Shown in pieces: positions 21,069-34,472 of a stretch of DNA of 64,000 nt (positions within the stretch are counted from its first letter, which is position 1; each line of letters starts with the position of its first letter). The position numbers were made by a program, and so were the translations under genes. Source of the stretch: Polytrichum commune (Eukaryota; Streptophyta; Polytrichopsida; Polytrichales; Polytrichaceae); the NCBI GenBank assembly GCA_950295325.1, contig OX485809.1, positions 30,316,001 to 30,380,000 of the forward strand. The letters are read 5' to 3'. The notes below the pieces were generated by a model that saw only the letters and a list, made by a program, of their open reading frames with translations, was not told where the DNA came from and made no database searches.

Positions 21069-23891
21069 ATTCTCTAAAGCAGCACGGACTCGTCACAGGA
21101 AATGCTAAATTGCAGATAAGAATTCCTACCCAGCAGTTAGGATCCTCCGGACTTATTTTAAGTTCGGTTCTCCACTCAGGAGGCTAACTGTAAGTTGCTT
21201 CATTTCGCAGTGACTCGAGCATACAGGAAGCAACACCTTTCAGATGGAAGTCGCTCAACCCTCTGCAAAATACAGGGAAGGAAAACTTGTCTGAGTTCAG
21301 ATGTCATGAATTTAACACAAAACGACACTGCGTTTTAGGCTGCTCGCAATCACAGTGAACTCATAAAACTACAGATTGGACGAAGACGTAGTTGGAAAGA
21401 GACTCACACAACAACGGAAATTTTTAATTCAGATGGCCGCGGATAAGAAGGATGAAGTCAAGAAACTTGCCCCGAGGCATCTTACCTTCTGATACTCAAT
21501 CCAAATGAAGTCGGTGACTTGACAGTGCGGCGCCGGTGAGGAATGCCCAACCTTTCAAAATGATGTCGACAAGTTGATCCTTCACCGTCCACGTACAATC
21601 GATGGGCGTACCAAATGCCCTCCTCATGGGATGATCAGTATGTCAAGCTTCAGTTCCACTGATCCCAGGTTAGACTTTAGTGATTCCCTGACCCACTCAC
21701 AAATTCTGTGTGTTTCCACCACCTTTTTGTAGAAATCTCACGAGCAGATCACCACCTAATTCCCATCCACTTGACGTGCCAACAACAACTGCTGGAATGA
21801 AGCCCTCGTTGCAGTTTTATGGGCACCGCAAGTTCGTGATGAACCTGCGAGCGGTAGTTAAATTACAACTGTAAGTAGTAGTGGGGTAGTTATAGTTAAG
21901 CCTGATCAAAGGTTCCTTCTGCAGCAGAATCTCTAGAAGCGATTCTACTATTTTACACTGCCGCGCCTGGCACCGTGTTACTACCGGCCACAAGTGGCGG
22001 AGGCAGAGGGAGTGCCAAAGGCGTGAGCAGCAATCTCAGCTGTGCGTCATCATCGCTTCACACAAGATCTTTGTGACACAAAGTGACTAAACTCCATGAC
22101 TCAGGATCAACGGGAGCTGATGATATTCACTCAGCTCCTGGACGCTGGACCTGCTGCTAGTGCTTCTTTTTCCTGCATCTAGTGCTGCGCCTCTTGCGGC
22201 GGTAGCTGATGATTCAGAGACTCCCAATGAATCGCTCAGCTCAGTCGTCGCTCTTGTAAAGCATTTCCTCGTCCGAAACTGCTCTTGTAGCTGCTGGCTC
22301 CGACCCTACACCTGCAGGTCAACACTACCCTTGAGGCCTTGCCCCCTTCTTGATCTCGAGAATGACTCTCCGTGGGTCCTCCACCCTCCTGGTCAGGCTA
22401 GTCAGTCACCGTTTCTCCTGTTTAGCCCTTCACGGGCCCAGCCTGCCTTTTCCCCATCTCATGGTGATGTAACTCTACAGTGGCCTCCTAACCACACCTC
22501 TTAATATGCCAACACACTAATATACAAGACTTCATTTCATTGCAACAATAATATACCAAGGCTCCAGAAAACGGACCGGGGAAACTCTCTTGGGTGGGTT
22601 TAGTGGAACCACAAAATCCAAAGCACAGTGAATTTGACGGAAAACTTGCCACCCATGTAACGCCAAACTTGACAAGGACATCGTCACATATGGCCTCCCT
22701 TTTTAAGTTTTTGAGAGCTTTTTGTCCATGCAATTCAAGCATAGTTGGCAAGATCTTGCTAGGATATCATTATAACTAAGCAAAGAGGTGAAATTCACTT
22801 TCTAATATTACGTATGTGGATTCATTGCATGATGCCTTGTGATGTAACATGACGTGATGTTGGACCTAAAATAATCATGTCAATTGGAAGTAAATCTAAT
22901 AGTTTATCCACAGATAAATTGACGTAGTCAATCCCTTCGTCAATAAATAATAGTCGACATAGTGGACTACAAAGGGAAAAAAATTAAAACCACATATAAA
23001 AATACAATCGAAGCATCACATCTTGTTGGTTGCAAGATCTAATTGTCCAAATTCTTGAAGATTTTAGAATTTCTTTTAAAATTTTAGAAAAGGTTTGCTA
23101 GTAGTAGTCAACTTGAGCAATTGGCCAAAAACATTTAAAAAAATCTATCATAATCATTACTATAGTAAACAATACATCAAGACATCATCCCGGGTTTGCA
23201 ACTCTTGTATTACATGGCCCTAATTATAATCATGAATAATGCATTTTAATCCAATCTCAAGTGACATAATTTGTTTTAATGTAGGAACTTCTTGCAGCCC
23301 TTCTAACAAAGATCCAAACATGTAATTATATATAGGACATGGATATTCCTTGAAGCATATATGTGCTTAAAAAACCTAATTATATGATTTTTTAATACAT
23401 GTATCATAGGCCTGTTAGGTTGTCGACAAATATAACAAAATGATTAAAGAAAACCTTGTGGATTTTAAATGGTCAAACTTTTGTTGACTTTCATTCAAAT
23501 ATGAGTGAATTGTGATCTTGCATACTTTATTTGGGAGGGTGGTAGTTTCATTAATATTGGAAAATCCACTAGATAATTTGGACCATAATTCAAATGAAGG
23601 TCACTATATATCATGTGCTTTAGTAGATGTACCATATTGAAGTGGTGTTCAAGAGTCTAATATGCATTTTTTTAAGGATTTGGTGTTATATGCCCTAGAT
23701 GCTTATAAGCTCAGATTAGATAAGGCGACTAAGATAGGCTCAATTTCCTCAAACCTCCCTCAAATATAATTTTGTTTGCAAAATTGAGATATTGTTGTGG
23801 AAGACAGTAATGGTTTGGAAGTTGGTAAGAATGGCACATCACTGATGAAGGTGCAATTCTCAATCACAGACTGCAGTGGTTCAAGCTTTCT
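21069..23891. other. ERF upstream region and adjoining intergenic DNA
   Basis: From 21069 to about 22500 the DNA is GC-richer and likely holds the ERF 5' leader and promoter. I could not pick a convincing TATA box on the minus strand. A plus-strand open frame at 22160-22504 (114 codons, Pro/Ser/Leu-rich) has no recognisable domain, and I do not call it a gene. From 22500 to 23890 the DNA is AT-rich with nothing recognisable. Confidence 0.4.
21261..21487 (-). other. Candidate 5'-UTR intron of the ERF gene
   Basis: On the minus strand a donor-like CAGAAG|GTAAGATG sits near 21487, and a strong acceptor-like TGTATTTTGCAG|AGG sits near 21261, about 190 bases upstream of the ATG. A weaker acceptor (AACTTACAG) lies near 21190. 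This is inferred from splice-site appearance only. Confidence 0.3.
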
Positions 23892-23896
23892 GGCCT

Positions 23897-25645
23897 TGTG
23901 AGGCCAAATCCACCACCCTTTAGCGTCCTAGTCCGGGTGATGTCTTTGAGAATCACATGTGTCTATTACAACCTTGAACCGTGTGCAAGGCAATTTTCAT
24001 GTTGAAATGAACCCATATTGTCTCACTCATTGTGCTTTATTAATACTAGCCTCTTGGCTTGTGGTAGAATGGTCTTTATCAAGAGTCCAACCCGCGGCTT
24101 TAGCCACGCATGCCCTTAAGGATACTCCCCTCACTCTTTTAATCTTTACTTCCGTCTTCTTGCTATTGCAAGAATCCTCCACATTCTCCATTAACTGTGC
24201 ACCTAATTTACGGGGACTTGAGAGTGTGCAAGTGTTGAAAAACACTTTACTCCATAGTTAGTGTTACATTTACTCACATGTGACCTCCACACACACACCT
24301 CCTATCCTATTGAGCTCAACACTTATCTAAGGACTATTTTAATCTATGATTGGTCTAACACCCTTATGGATAGTTTAGTGGTACCCTCCACACAATCTTA
24401 GCATTAGCTTGCTAAACCTGCCAACTGTCTAATTAACCATTGGTACAACTCCCGCCTAATTACCGGCAGTCCCTTGGTTACCTTGGCTGCCCAGCAGCTT
24501 AATCTCCCAAGGTCCAGCAGTCGGCTGCCCAGCAGCTTAATCTTCCCAAGGTCCAGCAGTTTGGCTGCCCAACAGCTTAATCTCCCAAGGTCTAGCAGTT
24601 TCGGCTGCCAGCAGCTTAATCTTCCCAAGGTCCAGCAGTTCGGCTGCTCAGCAGCTTAATCTCCCAAGGTCCAACAGTTTCGGCTGCCAGCAGCTTAATC
24701 TTCCCAAGGTCCAACAGTCTGGCTGCCCAGCAGCTTAATCTCCCAAGGTCCAACAGTTTCGGCTGCCAGCAGCTTAATCTTCCCAAGGTCCAGCAGTTCG
24801 GCTGCCCAGCATCTTAATTCTCCCAGGGTCCAGTAGTCGGCTGCCCAGCAGCTTAATCTTCCCAAGGTCCAGCAGTCTGGCTGCCCAGCAGCTTAATATC
24901 CACAGTCCTAGTGACTACATGGTAAGTCCATCTACTAGCTACCCTTAATACAACCCCTCTCATCCACTAATCAAAGGTTTTCTAAATTCTTCTTTTCTTT
25001 TCTTTCCTTTACTCCTAAGTCATGAACTAATCTAACACACTACTTTCACTAACTACTACCTAATCACTATATGCAATCTTAAGCTCTAAGAGCTCACTCA
25101 CTTGGGAGGCCTTGAGAGAGAGAGCTTAACTAATTAACTTCACTAAAAACTAATAACCCACACACGTGGCTCAAGCTCTTTAGAGCTTGCTCCCTTGAGA
25201 GCACTTGATGGAAAGAGAGAAAAATAAGAGAGAAACCACTTTAAGTAGCAAAGAGAGAGAGAGGGAGAGAGGGAGAAAGAGGTGAGGATAGGGTGAGAGG
25301 ATTAGCACCTCCAATCACAATCCCTTAACCTTCACCTTCAAAGTAGGGACTAATTCCCTTCCACCAAGCTTCCTTCTTCCTAAACTACCAAGGTGGATCC
25401 AAAAGTGGGCATTTAACCCGCGGAGCTCACCTTGCTTCACCTTACCCCCTACTCACATTATCAAGGCATACTCTTATTGAATTCAACCTTGAAATAATCA
25501 CACAACACGTTCTAAAGCCTAAACTTAAATCCAAACCACACTTCACTCTTTTTATGTTTTGTGAATAATCATAACACATCAAAGTCAAACTAAAATTGGT
25601 TTCGAAGAGTTAATCACCACATGTGGGCACCATTTTGGGCTCACA
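23897..25645 (-). mobile_element. Solo LTR, copy B of the TGTGAG..CTCACA family
   Basis: On the minus strand it begins TGTGAGCCCAAAATGGTGCC and ends GGATTTGGCCTCACA. A perfect 5-bp target duplication, GGCCT, flanks it (23892-23896 and 25646-25650). The conserved ATAAAAAGAGTGAAG box lies close to the minus-strand start, followed by a GAGAGA/TCTCTC tract (about 25250) and the GAGCTCTAAGAGC element. The 1749-bp length exceeds copy A largely because of an expanded minisatellite. There is no internal region on either side. ORFs at 24404-24659 come from the repeat. Confidence 0.88.
24485..24905 (-). repeat. Minisatellite inside LTR copy B
   Basis: About 11 units of 38-40 bp occur. On the plus strand each reads GGCTGCCCAGCAGCTTAATC then TCCCAAGGTCCAGCAGT, alternating between CTCCC and TTCCC variants. 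The unit shares only the AGCTGCTGG core with the minisatellites of copies C and D. Confidence 0.88.
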
Positions 25646-25650
25646 GGCCT

Positions 25651-26719
25651 TCAGGAGTTGACATTTATATTGCTAACATGTACGCTTCAAATAAGATGCA
25701 CAAGTGAATAAAAATGTGGGAGGTCATGCTGCATACATTGCTGAGAAACTGTCATTGGATGATGGGTGGCACCTAGAATATGGTTGAGGTGAAGTATGAC
25801 AAAGCTCCTGGCATCAGCCAAAAATGTTAGTGAGAGGGAGAAGCAGGTATGGAACCAGAAAGCTTTTGGCATCTTGAGTTACTTACAAAACCGTGATGAC
25901 ATTATCTTTATATGGTAATCTACAGCGTAATAAAAGGAAGCCCACATCATGGCCATGCTTGACAGGTTATATATTTACACAACCCTAATGATTCGTATCA
26001 TATTGCGGCATACAAAAATGTGGGTAACAAACATTATTCAGTTGAGAGTCCAGGTTGGGTGGGATCTAGAATATGTCATATAAGGTGCTAGAGTTATACT
26101 TTATGAATACTTGTCTAAGTAAATTAAGCTTGATAAATTCAGGTGGAGCACTATCATTGAATATTTTTAAGATGCAACAGTTGATAACAATTGAACAATG
26201 TTATGAACATTGTAAAATAATATCATATCCCAATTCATTTACACATTGAGATTGGGGTTGCTCACCAGGAACCTTCATCATTCTAGTTATTGCCAATACA
26301 TCCTAGTACTTCACAAAAATTTCAACAATTACCCCCTTGGGTTTTGGAGCTTTGAAGTTGAATTAATTAAATCTAGACATATTCTAAAACTTAAACTTTT
26401 TGTCTGCTTCAATTCTATGACCACATATGTTGATGCAATTATGGTATATCTAAGTTTTATGGGTGGTATGTGAGTTCTCAGCAATCTAGTCAACTACTAC
26501 TAGCAATCAAGTTCTAAGAAAATAAAAAATAAAAGAAAATAAAAAAATAGGGAAAAATCTATGGATGGTTAGATCTTGCATCTAACAAGATTTAACAATC
26601 CAATTTTTTTTTGAATTTTTTGTAAGTTTTAAATTCTTATAGAAGTCGATTGCTAGTTGCACTCGACTATAGTACTCGACCAAAAAAATGATGCAATAAA
26701 AAAAACTATCACGTCAACG
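25651..26719. other. AT-rich intergenic DNA
   Basis: I recognise no gene or element ends here. A simple A-rich tract lies at about 26515-26560. Confidence 0.45.
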
Positions 26720-26727
26720 GGCGTCAC

Positions 26728-27355
26728 CAGGGTTGTCTATCCCGACGTCATGACGTGTCGTGTCGTGACGGACCCCCTCCGTCACGACACAATAGGGTCC
26801 ACGTAGGGTCAACCTAGGGGGAAGCTAGTAGGGTGGGTAAAATACTTACCTTCTTGCCAAGGTGGCGTCCTATGTGGCAGAAAAGGCCGACGTGGACGTG
26901 GATATGCCTAGCGCCAGGTAAACCATTTTGCCATTCTGTTATCATTCTGTTAAAATCAAAGTAATAAAATATGACTAAGGAGTGTGTGGGGCGGACGGGG
27001 GACGAGGGTGGGGCGGACGGGGGGGGGGGGGGGGGGGAGGGGGGCGGACGGGGAGGGAGGGAGGGGGGGGGGGGGAACGGAACGGGGCGGACCGGGGGCG
27101 GGAACAGGGGCGGATGGGGGGGGGCTAGTAATTTTTTCCCCACTTTACCTCTACTTTGCTGACATGTCATCACACGTGGACATCTTACATCCTACGTGTC
27201 CGAAATGGGGTAATGTAATTACACACAGAATTCGGTAAAATTCAAGTCCGTCAGGATAAAGACAGCATCCGGCATAATGTCGTGACGGATACGTGTCGTG
27301 ACGGCACGACATTATGCCGAGATTAGCCTCCGTCACGACACAATAGACAACCCTG
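26728..27355. mobile_element. hAT-like MITE with CAGGG ends
   Basis: The termini are inverted copies of CAGGGTTGTCTAT, and the perfect 8-bp target duplication GGCGTCAC lies at 26720-26727 and 27356-27363; both are hallmarks of hAT elements. GTGTCGTGACGG motifs occur repeatedly near both ends in both orientations, as transposase-binding subterminal repeats do. The middle (about 26980-27125) is a G-rich GGGGCGGACGG array with a 19-G run at 27019-27037. The Pro-rich and Gly-rich ORFs there are translations of that array, not genes. Confidence 0.9.
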
Positions 27356-27363
27356 GGCGTCAC

Positions 27364-28214
27364 ACCATTTGTGACGTGATGTGAAAGCCAAAGGTTGCAT
27401 GATCATGTCCATTTGCACATCCTTGAAACCAAGAGAGCTCTCTAAACTTTTTAGAACCACCATTGGATTGTCATTTGAGGTTGCTCATGTTGATAAAATT
27501 CTCACTAGCAAAATCAGATAGAAAATTACATAATGGAGCATGAGGCATCTCTTGCTTGTTGGAAGGAGTTTCATTATGAATCAAGTGTTCAGTGCGTCAA
27601 CACTTTGGTTTTTGTTGTAGTTAGGTTTTTTTTTTTTTTTTTTTGGTGTTGTTGTTGCACCCTATGTCTTCACGGCTTCAAAGGATAAAGCACATTAGAG
27701 GATTTCTTAGAGACTACCTATGGGGAAAAAAATGTTGCATGTGCATGCCAAAGTGGCATGGATTGATAGTTGTGTGAAACATATTAAGCACCGGGGGCTT
27801 AACCTAGTTGACCCAAAGGTTCCTACACGCGACCTCCTCATCAAGTAGATAGTATTATCTTTTTTTGATGGTGGTACGTCTAACTTCCAGTATCTCCCAA
27901 GGTGCCAATATTAGGTATAAGGGTGGGTTTTCATGTATGTTGCTAACCCACTTGATACTAGATAATAGTTGGTTGGATGTGTTCTCATAAAGATAACGAA
28001 AGCAACCAACCAATTACATTATGGCTGCCTACTAGTATGTGGAGGGCCAAGACCATGGGTCACTAGACTTTCCTACAACCACTAAACACTTAGAACAACA
28101 ATAGTTGGTTGGCACATACAAACCCCACTTTACCGAATTTCATCTACGTCCTTACTCCCACCAAACTTTGGTGGGCAAGCAACCTACATGAAAACTCACC
28201 TTAAGCATCCTCCT
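27364..28214. other. Intergenic, no gene seen
   Basis: It contains a 19-T run (27626-27644) and otherwise nothing I recognise. Confidence 0.45.
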
Positions 28215-28520
28215 ACCTCCTCATATGGACACCTATATTTGAGTGGTATGTGGTCAGGTGTGGATCTAAGAACTGGCACATAAAGACATGTGTTCAAAAA
28301 AAATTGAACTACATGGTCAGAACATGCTTATCATTCTAGGTCGATTAATCAACATGATTAGAGGGACCTATATGACCACTTAATGAGCACAAGAATCTTT
28401 AAATAAGCTCCAAAAATTACGAGACAAATATATACGGACATTATTTGGATTTGTTAATCATCTTGCACTAATTGTGTGTTTTATGTCTTACAAGAAGTGG
28501 GTGCAGATAGAAAAATATCC
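28215..28520 (+). repeat. Family-Y dispersed repeat
   Basis: It contains TTTGAGTGGTATGTGGTCAG, then GTGGATCTAAGAACTGG, then a variable block, TGAGCACAAGAATCTTT, CCAAAAATTACGA and TTTTATGTCTTACAAGA. The same modules in the same order appear at 42892-43235 and, in part, at 44815-45035 and 38436-38670. Confidence 0.65.
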
Positions 28521-29744
28521 ATCCAAAGCATGTCTACCTCATTTTAAAGGAGTGTTCATGGCCCTTTTCTCCCTCCTAGTACTCTCCCGTGTTTCAAAAT
28601 TCCTCCTCCCTCACATAAGATCGTTGGTAACTTACATAACAAACTAGAACTAGCACAAACTAAAGAACATGAAAGCACCAATATCAAAGCTAGAAAGTTC
28701 AGACTTGCCAGGGCTAGTTGCAGTGACTGCGGGCCTACCAAGCCTAATTATGATGTGTGTTCAATCCTAGCTCTATAATATGACACGTTTGGGAAATGAG
28801 AAAACTGTCGTATTATCAAGGTGTCAAATATTCAATAATATGAAAAATTGGACCACTTTGTAATATTAACGAGATACTTCATGAAAACACACATTAGATA
28901 GTTTGTCACATATATAAAATATATTTATTTATTTGAATGTTTTTACAAATATGCTATGTGAACTTGAAGAAAGAATCAATAGTCCGTTGATGTTGCCACT
29001 TCAAATTAGCAACATATATCTTATTGGGCTTCTCTGATATGGCATGCATTTTCATTATGTTTGCAAGAGTAAACTCTAATGGGTTGTTCATAAGAAAATG
29101 TAGCTAATAATCAAGCATGATGTTGAGCATTTGCCAATTTCATAATAGGTGGAGGTCTCTCATCAACATCTAAAGAGTCCAAGCACTTTGCATTAAGGTC
29201 AAAACTAGGTAGCTATATACTTCGTCCCAAGGCCATATCAACATGCATGGCCTTATCAACTAAAGTGAGGCAATTGGGCCATGATGTGCCAATCCGTACC
29301 TTGGAAAAGTGTATTGGAACACTTTGTGGTTCAATTTCCATGCATTGTTAGCGATAATGTCCATTTTCTATGCAAAATTGAGTCTTTTACAAATAGAAAT
29401 TTGTGGCAAGAACTTGACAAACATGAGAATAACAAAAGTACCCACAAGATATGTGCATTATCATGGACATTCTCCAAAGACGTTGACTTATTTATTAAAG
29501 CCACAAGGGCACAAATCATCACACAAACTACCAAGATATATTTTACCACGGGTAAAATCATGTGAGCAACCAACACTACCTAACAAATGTGGGAAAATCT
29601 ATATCACAAGAAGCTCAATAAGTCTAACCACTTATGTGTTCATGACACCAAATGTATTCCAAATTCTTTGGTTTACTCATAGTGCTCACATGGGCTCATT
29701 ACATGTCACAAACTAGAAGAATAGATCGCACTATGGGTGAAAGC
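28521..29744. other. Intergenic, no gene seen
   Basis: Overlapping plus frames at 29281-29716 and a minus frame at 29331-29576 cover the same bases, and none looks like a known protein. Confidence 0.4.
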
Positions 29745-31515
29745 CCATGACCATCCAACACTACCTAACAAATGTGGACTACTCTAGTGCCTCCAAGCAA
29801 AGACCTTCTAATTTTAATTGTTTAATTTCATTCCGTTCATCTGTGCGTTCCGTTCATCCGTACAATATATTCATCCAAGCAAATCCAATTAAATATATTG
29901 TAAGCCCATTAATTCATCCAGTACCGTATCGCTTCCATCTAATCCTTAAACACCCTAGTTTCATTTATAATTAATTTATCGCTACAGCAATGGAGAATTT
30001 GCTTAAGGCACCTTCTTTCACGGAATTCTTCACTAGTTACCCTTGGTTGGGGCGGTTGAGTAGTATGGATGTTTGAGGGTTAAAGCACCCGTTCGAGGAT
30101 TAGTACGCGGAGGGGTGATTTTTTATGACCATCCAAGTTAACAACTAAATCAAGACTAAAGCTAGAGCTTTAGCTCTAGTTTTAATGTCTACCTTAATTC
30201 CTGGCTTTATCACTAATCACTAACCACTAACTTTATCTCTAATTACTAACTTCTATCTCTATCTCATGTCTCTAAGCCTCAAACGTTGAAAAATCCTCAA
30301 CAACTAAAAAATTAATGCGGAACCTAATAGAGATCCTAATGCAAAACCTAATGCATAAGACTAATGTAGATCCTAATGCAAAAGATTAATGCATGAGACT
30401 TAATGCATAAACTAATATAAAGACTAATGTAGAAACCAATACAAAGACTAATGCAAAAATTAATAAAGCAACGTGAGGTAACAAAGTCTATGCAACCATA
30501 CACTTAGAATATCAAAGCTAATGTAACTAGATAATAATACAACTCCTTAACACGGTTCAAAAACATTTTTATTCAATATTCATAGGGTTCATGAATATTT
30601 TTGTATAACATTTATATTCTTATCTTTTCATGAACTATTTGCATCTACCTACATGAAAAGGAGAGAGAAGAAAATAATCCTAACCGTGAGAATGAGAAAT
30701 ATGAAGTGGACATGCACGTTAACCTTCACGGGACTATCCATTCTAACTACAAAGTCTTACCAATTATAAATCTAGTCATACATACATCTAATGGTTAGCA
30801 TCTACAGCCGACATCACTTTAGCCAACCTTCTCAAAATCCCTAAATCCAACAGTCTTTGTTTGGCGTCCGTTTGATCCAACGGCCTTCAACCATCATGAC
30901 TTCATTTGCTTGATGTCATCATCTGTTCGTTGTTGTCCTATACTTACGCCTTCATCCACTCGGCATTTCATCCGCTCGACGTCATCCTCCGCTCGTTGTT
31001 GCTTAACGCTCATGCCTTCATCTACTTGATGCTTCATCTGCTCGCCGTCATCCTCCGTCCGCATCTTCATCCGTTGCTTAATTGTCTTAATACTAACTAA
31101 TTCACTTTATTATAATTAACCATTAATTTATTTTCTAACTAGACCGCGAACCTTAATCCAATACACAAGCAATTTGGTTAATTCACGTTGGGTAATAATA
31201 GAATTCATCTTAAAAGATAAAAATAATAATTTAGAAGGTTCTACGCACACATACGTAGTAACTTCTTGTTTATATCCGCTTACAAATTATTTCATGTCTC
31301 TAACACTAGTTTAATTAGGATAGCATCAGTCAATACAATTAACCAAATTCAAACACCGGTTGGTCCAAACCTAATATCAGTCTCTTACGCAACTCGCATC
31401 CACAAGCCGATGTTCTAAACTTTGGCAGCCACTTATATATTGATTGGTACTAACAAATGATTTCTTCATTTTTATAAATCGTGTGTCTTAATTCAAACCA
31501 CGAGGAGTTTAAATG
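29745..31515 (+). repeat. Family-X dispersed repeat, copy 2
   Basis: It aligns along nearly its full length with the inverse copy at 46165-48175. The order of blocks is: a GTGGACTAC block, TTGGTTGGGG, degenerate AACCTAATGCAA repeats (30310-30480), a CATCTACCTACATG block, CATCCGCTCGACGTCATCCTC repeats (30895-31080), a tRNA-like segment (31290-31460), and CTCGCATCCACA near the end. The ORF at 30906-31100 belongs to the repeat. Exact termini and target duplication were not resolved. Confidence 0.72.
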
Positions 31516-32430
31516 GTTCATATGGACATTTTAAGGTACTAAGGGCATTTGAGTTGAAGAAAACTTGATTTGAGGTTGTTGAGTATAATTATGCATATTT
31601 GAGGGTATAAAAAGCATTTAAATTAAAGAGGGCCTAATGTGAATGATCTAAAGCAAATGTATAATAAAATTAAAGAGGGCTTGATTTAAGTAATTTGAAG
31701 GTGCATAGGTACATTTGAGTTGAAAAGGACTTGATTTCAGTTGTTTGAGGATGCATAAGCATATTTGAGTTGAAAAGGACCTGACTTGAGTGGTTTGAGG
31801 TACATAAGCACATTTGAGTTGAAAATGACTTTATTTGAGTAGTTTGAGGGTGTAAAAATATATCAAATCTTAAGAGGATTGATTTAAGCGGTTTGTTTGA
31901 AGGTGCATAAGCACCTCTAGTTGAAGGGGATTTTATTTGAATAGTTTGAAGATGCAAAGGCATACTGGGTTTGAAAAGGATTTGATTTGAGTGGTTTGAA
32001 GATGCAAGCACATATTAGAATTAAAGAGGGTCTAATTTGAAGGTGCAAAGGTATATTTGAGTTCAAAAGGATCTGATTTGAATGGATCGAGGGTGCGAAG
32101 GCACATTTGAGACCAAGAGGACTTAGTTGAGTTCAAAATGATCTCACTTAAATGGACCAAGGGTGCAAAGACATTTTTTAGAGCAAGAGGGTTCATCTTA
32201 GATTAAAAGATCTAATTTAAGTGGATTGGATGTACAAGGGGACATTTGAAAGCAAAAAGGCATGGGTTGAGTGTATTGAATGCTCAAAGGTTCTTTGGAG
32301 GTCAAGAGGATCCAACTTGAGTGGATTAAGAGCAACAGTTCGTAACTTGAGTGGATTGAGGTGGAAGGGCTCTTTTAACTTAAGAGGGGTTGATTGAGGC
32401 TTGTGAAACCATTGATGCATTTAATTACAT
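31516..32430 (+). repeat. 54-bp imperfect minisatellite
   Basis: About 16-17 diverged units of roughly 53-58 bp occur. The consensus contains GAGTTGAAAAGGACTTGATT, then TGAGTGGTTTGAAGGTGCA, then TAAGCACATT. It follows directly on family-X copy 2. ORFs on the minus strand (31670-32011, 32217-32420) are repetitive by-products. Confidence 0.82.
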
Positions 32431-33540
32431 AGAAATGGTTGCTTTGAGTGGTTAGAGATGATATTCTCAATCTTTGAGTGTAACATGGCATCACTTAAGG
32501 ATGACCAAATCATGCTTGCATCCACTAAAGGTTTTTGTCAGTGTTTCAATTGAATAAACACATATATATGTTGGTACTTATGTTTATGTCAAATATAAGT
32601 TTTTATAAACCCAGTCCAACTAAAAAATCCACCGCCTATGATGATTAAGGAAGAATGGCATTGGATGCTCATTCCTAGTCTCAAACTCAAATGGGGTAAT
32701 ATTTGGGGACAAGACTAGAAGTGGGAAGAAGGATTCTCCATTAGATTATTTTTTTGGCAATGTGCAGAGGTTGTTAGTTCTTGGCAAACCAAAATTGTCA
32801 CAAAAATCAATGATAAGTGTCTCATGTGCTAGTAGGAAACAATTTGGAAAACGTTGCACAAATGTTTGGCCTAGAGGGATTACCTATCTTTGAAATTGGG
32901 ATACACTTGCAATTGGGGGGGTATTAACCTATGCATCAAAGAAAAATTCTTCTTATGTGTAGGAAATAATTTACGTTCTAGGCATTTACAAGAAAATTAT
33001 TGGCCAATATAAATACACTCATAGAGCATTAAAGCATATTCTATATTTTTATATGAATCATTTTGTTTGTTTGTTTGTTTGTTTGTTGTTCACACATTGT
33101 GTGTGTACGGGGGGGGGGGGTTAGGGGTTGGTTGAATCCTTATGAAGAATAGGTGTAGGTTTCTTTCATTATGCTTATAGAGTGGGGGTCGCATTCAAGG
33201 GAGAAAGTGAATTCAATGGAGCGTATGTTGGGATTGTGGGATTGTGGTGGTGATTTTATGGTGATAGGTTCTAGTGACAAGTAAGATGTTTGGTTTTAGC
33301 ACACCCACGTGGTCCATATGTGCTACATTGAATGCCCCCATCCCCTTCCAAGGACTCAAATTGGTTCAAGTCGTCTTACTGACCTCTAATCTAGAAGGTT
33401 TGGCTCCATTCATATTGACCCTCACTCAAGTGGACATTAGAGAAAAATTACGCATACGTCTAGAAGATTGAAATAAAATGTCAGTGTTCATGCACCAACG
33501 CAAATGTCATCCCATTCTCCTTATACTCCAGAAGATCTAG
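32431..33540. other. Intergenic with simple repeats
   Basis: A (TTTG)n tract lies at about 33062-33086 and a 12-G run at 33109-33120. I recognise no gene. Confidence 0.45.
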
Positions 33541-33546
33541 ATTTAC

Positions 33547-34472
33547 TTAGTCCTTATTTTTCACATCAATAATTCTCATCATAGAAACCAATCCAGCCGG
33601 AAGTAGTAGGCGAATGTGCTCCTCATTGCAAGTTGTTCTAAATGGTATCATCCTGCATGGTCGTGAGTGCTTCATGATCAATTTGAATAGCATATGCCAA
33701 ATATTTCTAGATGTCAGAGTATGGATGCTTATATACCATGATTTGGACCATGAGATCATGAGGACTTAACACCATTTAGGGTTCATCTAGAGAGCACTTC
33801 AGAATCATGTGGAATAGGTCCTTCATTATTCCATTTTGGTGGTCCACAATTTCCACAAATCTTGTTTTAGCAAAGAGAATCAACCTTCCCCAAGTCCAAT
33901 ATGTCAGAGTGAGGCGGAACTCAATTGTAGAATATAATATTGGATGTCGGAAGGAATAGGGATGCCTCAACCATAGGTATAATGTCAATGTCTCGTATAT
34001 GCTAGTCCAACATCCGTTTATGCTTATTTATAGAATTAGTTTCTCAAAAGCTACTTCAAAATTTGTGAGTCTAAGACTCCACCACAAAACAAGGGGCTTA
34101 CAAAAGTGTCTCGACATGTATGCACAAAATATCACATTTATAAGACCTTGAACACTGTTGCTTAGGGCCACTTTTCACACAGACCAAGAGCCATGACCGT
34201 GAAAATCTAAGGCTCTTGAAAACCACGCAAAGGTCATACTGTGGAAAATTCTGGTGTAAAGTGAAAGTGGACCATGTTGAGGGGTCACAACATATGTTCA
34301 AGTTTGGCTCACCAACATGGTAATAAAATATTTCCAGGAGCCAATTTAATTGATCGTCACGAATCACGATCCTTAGTTTTGTGTTGAATCCACTTATTTT
34401 TGATGGACTGAACGCAATATCTCGTAGACCATGAAACATTTTCCACTTGTTGTTATATGAACTTTCTTCCAT
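33547..34472 (-). pseudogene. Possible decayed coding region, unknown family
   Basis: Three consecutive minus-strand frames (33547-33759, 33776-33988, 34098-34472) follow each other in the same direction with short breaks. The longest is 124 codons, with segments such as WKMFHGLRDIAFSPSKISGF and LRIVIRDDQLNWLLEIFYYH. This arrangement fits a broken gene or transposon ORF, but I cannot name it and chance is possible. Confidence 0.25.

Noticed and set aside
22160-22504. Divergent gene upstream of the ERF
   Set aside because: It is Ser/Pro/Leu-rich with no domain and no supporting promoter; it is more likely chance in a GC-rich upstream region.
26814-27238. Open frames encoding Pro-rich and Gly-rich proteins
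   Set aside because: They translate the G/C-rich array inside the hAT MITE in several frames on both strands, which is a composition effect.
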